Source: an uncultured Peptococcaceae bacterium (GTDB lineage Bacteria; Bacillota; Dehalobacteriia; UBA7702). From it: a stretch of DNA of 7,500 nt. Every line of letters starts with the position of its first letter. The stretch's first letter is position 1. A program made the position numbers and the translations under genes. The DNA lies in the NCBI GenBank assembly GCA_937919295.1, contig CALFRX010000209.1:1-7500 (forward strand), given 5' to 3'. Below, piece after piece: positions 5,936 to 7,500 of the stretch. The notes under the pieces are model-generated. The model did not search any database. It saw only the letters and a list, made by a program, of their open reading frames with translations, and had not been told where the DNA came from.

Positions 5936-6559
5936 TTAATTCACCCCCAATAATTCTTTGGCGACTTCAATCCCATCCTGGGCGTCGCGAGCCAAAGCGT
6001 CGGCGCCCACATGAGTTACGGTACTTTCATTGCAGGGGCCGCCGCCGATGATCACCTTCGCGTTAGAGCCGGCTGCCCTGATCGCCGCCACGGTCTGCTT
6101 CATGTGATCAAAGTTCGTCGTTAACAGGCAGGAGATGCCGACAAGCTCCGGTTTTTCCGTCTTTACTGTTTCCACAAACTTTTCGATGGAAACATCGGTG
6201 CCGAGGTCGATCACTTTAAAACCGTTACAGCTCATGATCGCGGAAACGATGTTTTTACCGATATCGTGGATATCGCCTTTCACCGTGCCCAATACCATTG
6301 TACCATAAGATTCCGCGCCTGCAATATTGGAAATACCTCCGGCAGCTGCAATGGCTTCCTTAAAGATTTCCGAAGCCATGATCAGTTCCGAAAGATAATA
6401 TTCCTTTTCTTCAAAGTGCTTTCCCACCACGTCCATGCCGGCTTGTAAATCCCCTAAAATTTCTATGGTTTCTTTCCCCGCCGCTTTCATTTCCTTGATT
6501 TGCTCCATGACAACATCGTCGTCGAGATCCCCAAAGGCTTTGATCAGTTTTTCGTTCAT
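5936..6559 (-). CDS. methyltransferase corrinoid (cobalamin-binding) protein, MtaC/MtbC/MttC type
   Basis: This is a 207-residue two-domain protein. Residues 1-85 are the helical B12-binding-2 cap (LQAGMDVVGKHFEEKEYYLS at 38-57). Residues 86-207 are the Rossmann-like B12 domain, with the base-off signature GDIHDIG (D96, H98, G101), ISCLLTT (142-148) and IIGGG (170-174). H98 would be the lower cobalt ligand. The protein carries the methyl group as methylcob(III)amide between methyltransferases. AAGGAGGA seven bases before the ATG is a near-ideal ribosome site, and a near-consensus promoter lies 60-90 bases upstream. It is therefore the first gene of the operon and is likely to be strongly expressed, as is usual for such carrier proteins. 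The length and motifs are typical, and nothing is missing. Confidence 0.95.
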   Translation of the reverse strand: MNEKLIKAFGDLDDDVVMEQIKEMKAAGKETIEILGDLQAGMDVVGKHFEEKEYYLSELIMASEIFKEAIAAAGGISNIAGAESYGTMVLGTVKGDIHDIGKNIVSAIMSCNGFKVIDLGTDVSIEKFVETVKTEKPELVGISCLLTTNFDHMKQTVAAIRAAGSNAKVIIGGGPCNESTVTHVGADALARDAQDGIEVAKELLGVN

Positions 6560-6579
6560 CGTTTTATCCTCCTTATCAC

Positions 6580-6613
6580 GTACTTTAATTCATATGTACC
6601 TGTACGTACCTGT
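6580..6613. promoter_or_regulatory. GTAC-element cluster, candidate operator for the GntR repressor
   Basis: Four GTAC tetramers lie at 6580, 6596, 6602 and 6606. The last two form GTACGTAC, and GTACCTGT occurs twice with a 10-bp period (6596-6603 and 6606-6613). The cluster spans the predicted transcription start and early leader, where a bound repressor would block initiation. GntR-family operators commonly have GT...AC half-sites, for example TGTACGTACA in the AraR operator of Bacillus. The adjacent GntR/UTRA gene is the natural candidate binder. Confidence 0.55.
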
Positions 6614-6620
6614 TGGATTC

Positions 6621-6648
6621 ATTATAACACGTTCTTGCCAAATGTCAA
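6621..6648 (-). promoter_or_regulatory. near-consensus sigma-A promoter of the methyltransferase operon
   Basis: On the minus strand TTGACA (6643-6648) is followed after 16 bases by TATAAT (6621-6626), with an extended -10 TGT directly before it. Transcription should start near 6614, leaving a leader of about 55 bases. A promoter this good needs a repressor to be conditional, which fits the GTAC cluster just downstream. Confidence 0.88.
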
Positions 6649-6651
6649 ATA

Positions 6652-6690
6652 TTTTTCTATCGATTTTTTCGATCTTTTTCAATTAAAAAA
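6652..6690 (-). promoter_or_regulatory. phased A-tracts upstream of the promoter (UP-element or bend)
   Basis: T-runs on the plus strand (A-runs on the minus strand) at 6652-6656, 6664-6669 and 6675-6679 are spaced by about 10-12 bases, close to the helical repeat, immediately upstream of the -35 box. They overlap the inverted repeat ATCGA/TCGAT at 6659-6673. Such tracts can bend DNA or bind the RNA polymerase alpha subunit. The adjacent A-run 6685-6690 belongs to the GntR gene terminator. Confidence 0.45.
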
Positions 6691-6709
6691 TCCGCGTTAG
6701 AAACGCGGG
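6684..6709 (-). terminator. intrinsic terminator of the GntR gene
   Basis: In the minus-strand transcript CCGCGTT pairs with AACGCGG (6702-6708 with 6692-6698) over a three-base loop and is followed by AUUUUUU. It lies about 35 bases past the GntR stop codon and separates the regulator transcript from the methyltransferase operon. The hairpin is also preceded by A-runs, so it could act in both directions. Confidence 0.85.
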
Positions 6710-6742
6710 TTTTTTACTAATTTTATTATCTTTTCAAATAGC

Positions 6743-7471
6743 CTAAAAGATCTTTTTGTTGTTTGCTTCCTCCTTCGCCGTGGTGGCGGCAAAGTTAATG
6801 TAGGCGGGGAGCGCGTAAAACCGGGTAAAGGAAACAACGCTGCCGTCTTCGCTGTTGATGACGTCTTCCTCCAGCAGCACCAAAGGCGTGCCGGCCTTGC
6901 ATTGCAGCCATTTGGCCTGTTCCTCCCCTGCACGATCGATGTTTAAGGTCATCTTTTTTTCGATGGAAAAGGCCAGCTTCTTTTCGACACTTGCCAAATG
7001 GTTGGCGAATTTCAACCGCTCTTCCACCACGGGCATATTGGGAATATAAGTGAAGTAGATATATTCCAGCGCCATCGGGCCGTTCACACAGCATAACAAA
7101 CGTTTGGCTTCCACGGTTTTGTCGCCTGCCCCCTGCTTCAAACGAAGGATCGTATCGAGCTCCCCTTTTTTCACCTGCACGGAGATGAGTTTCACTTCCT
7201 CAATGGGAGCGCCGAGATCATCATATTTATTGAAACGGAACTGGAACAAATTGGTTTCCGGCGTACAAACGAAGTTGCCCTTTCCGGGTACGGAGTAAAT
7301 GTAACCCTCGCTGGAAAGCAAAGAAAGGCTTTTTCTTATCGTCATGCGGCTGGCGTTGTATTCTTTCATCAATACCGCTTCGGAATCAAGCATATCGCCG
7401 GGCCTATATTCGCCCCTATGAATGCGATTTTTCAACGACTTCACAATGGTTAAATACAGTACTTCACTCAT
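6743..7471 (-). CDS. GntR-family transcriptional regulator with UTRA ligand domain (HutC subfamily)
   Basis: This 242-residue protein has an N-terminal winged HTH (about 4-68; recognition region SRMTIRKSLSLLSSEGYIYS at 41-60, wing VPGKGNFV at 61-68). A UTRA effector domain follows at about 88-228, ending in the typical VVSFTRFYALPAY. HutC-type regulators are usually repressors released by a small molecule bound in the UTRA domain. AAGGGATCG lies just upstream of the ATG in the last 29 bases of the window; its promoter is not visible. The gene is transcribed toward the methyltransferase operon but separated from it by a terminator, so the two can be regulated independently. A role as repressor of that operon is inferred from position, the consensus promoter and the GTAC cluster. 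The inducer is presumably the methylated substrate or a product. Confidence 0.92.
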   Translation of the reverse strand: MSEVLYLTIVKSLKNRIHRGEYRPGDMLDSEAVLMKEYNASRMTIRKSLSLLSSEGYIYSVPGKGNFVCTPETNLFQFRFNKYDDLGAPIEEVKLISVQVKKGELDTILRLKQGAGDKTVEAKRLLCCVNGPMALEYIYFTYIPNMPVVEERLKFANHLASVEKKLAFSIEKKMTLNIDRAGEEQAKWLQCKAGTPLVLLEEDVINSEDGSVVSFTRFYALPAYINFAATTAKEEANNKKIF

Positions 7472-7500
7472 TTTCGATCCCTTCCGGCGCTTTTTTTCTC

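Noticed and set aside
6560..6614. Cobalamin riboswitch upstream of the corrinoid protein gene
   Set aside because: The predicted leader is only about 55 bases, too short for a cobalamin riboswitch. No B12-box-like sequence is seen.
6620..6642. Possible sigma-54 promoter (TTGGCA upstream of the -10 on the minus strand)
   Set aside because: There is no GC dinucleotide at the required -12 position, and a near-consensus sigma-A promoter explains the region.

Overview
The window looks like a piece of an anaerobic, endospore-forming Firmicute (Clostridia or Negativicutes). Two things point there: a complete cotJABC spore-coat operon, and a corrinoid-dependent methyltransferase operon of the kind found in acetogens and anaerobic demethylating bacteria. 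Base composition looks moderate, Shine-Dalgarno sequences are strong and A/G-rich, and intergenic gaps are short. The genus cannot be fixed from this sequence.

Layout. (a) 1-1592, minus strand: a two-gene operon of a PHP-domain (HisJ-like) phosphatase followed, one base later, by a PAS/AAA+ regulator that runs off the left edge. (b) 1593-1723: a short divergent regulatory region with a good minus-strand promoter, a 16-bp palindrome over its -35 box, and a plus-strand promoter for the coat genes. (c) 1724-2758, plus strand: cotJA, cotJB and cotJC, translationally overlapping, closed by a hairpin terminator at 2771-2808. (d) 2811-6648, minus strand: an operon read from a near-consensus promoter at 6621-6648 through a corrinoid protein, a UroD-family methyltransferase, a CobW/P47K-like metal-binding GTPase with a long polyhistidine stretch, a DUF1638 protein, and possibly a small, apparently frameshifted membrane peptide. 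(e) 6684-7471, minus strand: a GntR/UTRA repressor gene with its own terminator, directly upstream of that operon.

How it may work together. The corrinoid protein and the UroD-family protein form the core of a methyl-transfer system: the methyltransferase would move a methyl group between a substrate and cob(I)alamin bound on the corrinoid protein. The CobW-like GTPase and the cysteine-rich DUF1638 protein probably serve metal or cofactor supply or assembly, but this is inference. The GntR/UTRA protein is the obvious candidate to sense the substrate and repress the operon through a cluster of GTAC elements lying at the predicted transcription start. No reductive activase, second methyltransferase or transporter is visible here, so the substrate remains unknown.

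The most notable points are: the five-gene GntR-corrinoid-UroD-CobW-DUF1638 module; an AAA+ regulator whose sigma-54-contacting GAFTGA loop is absent; the GTAC operator cluster with upstream A-tracts; a CobW-like GTPase with a degenerate G4 motif; and a possible broken small membrane gene downstream of DUF1638.
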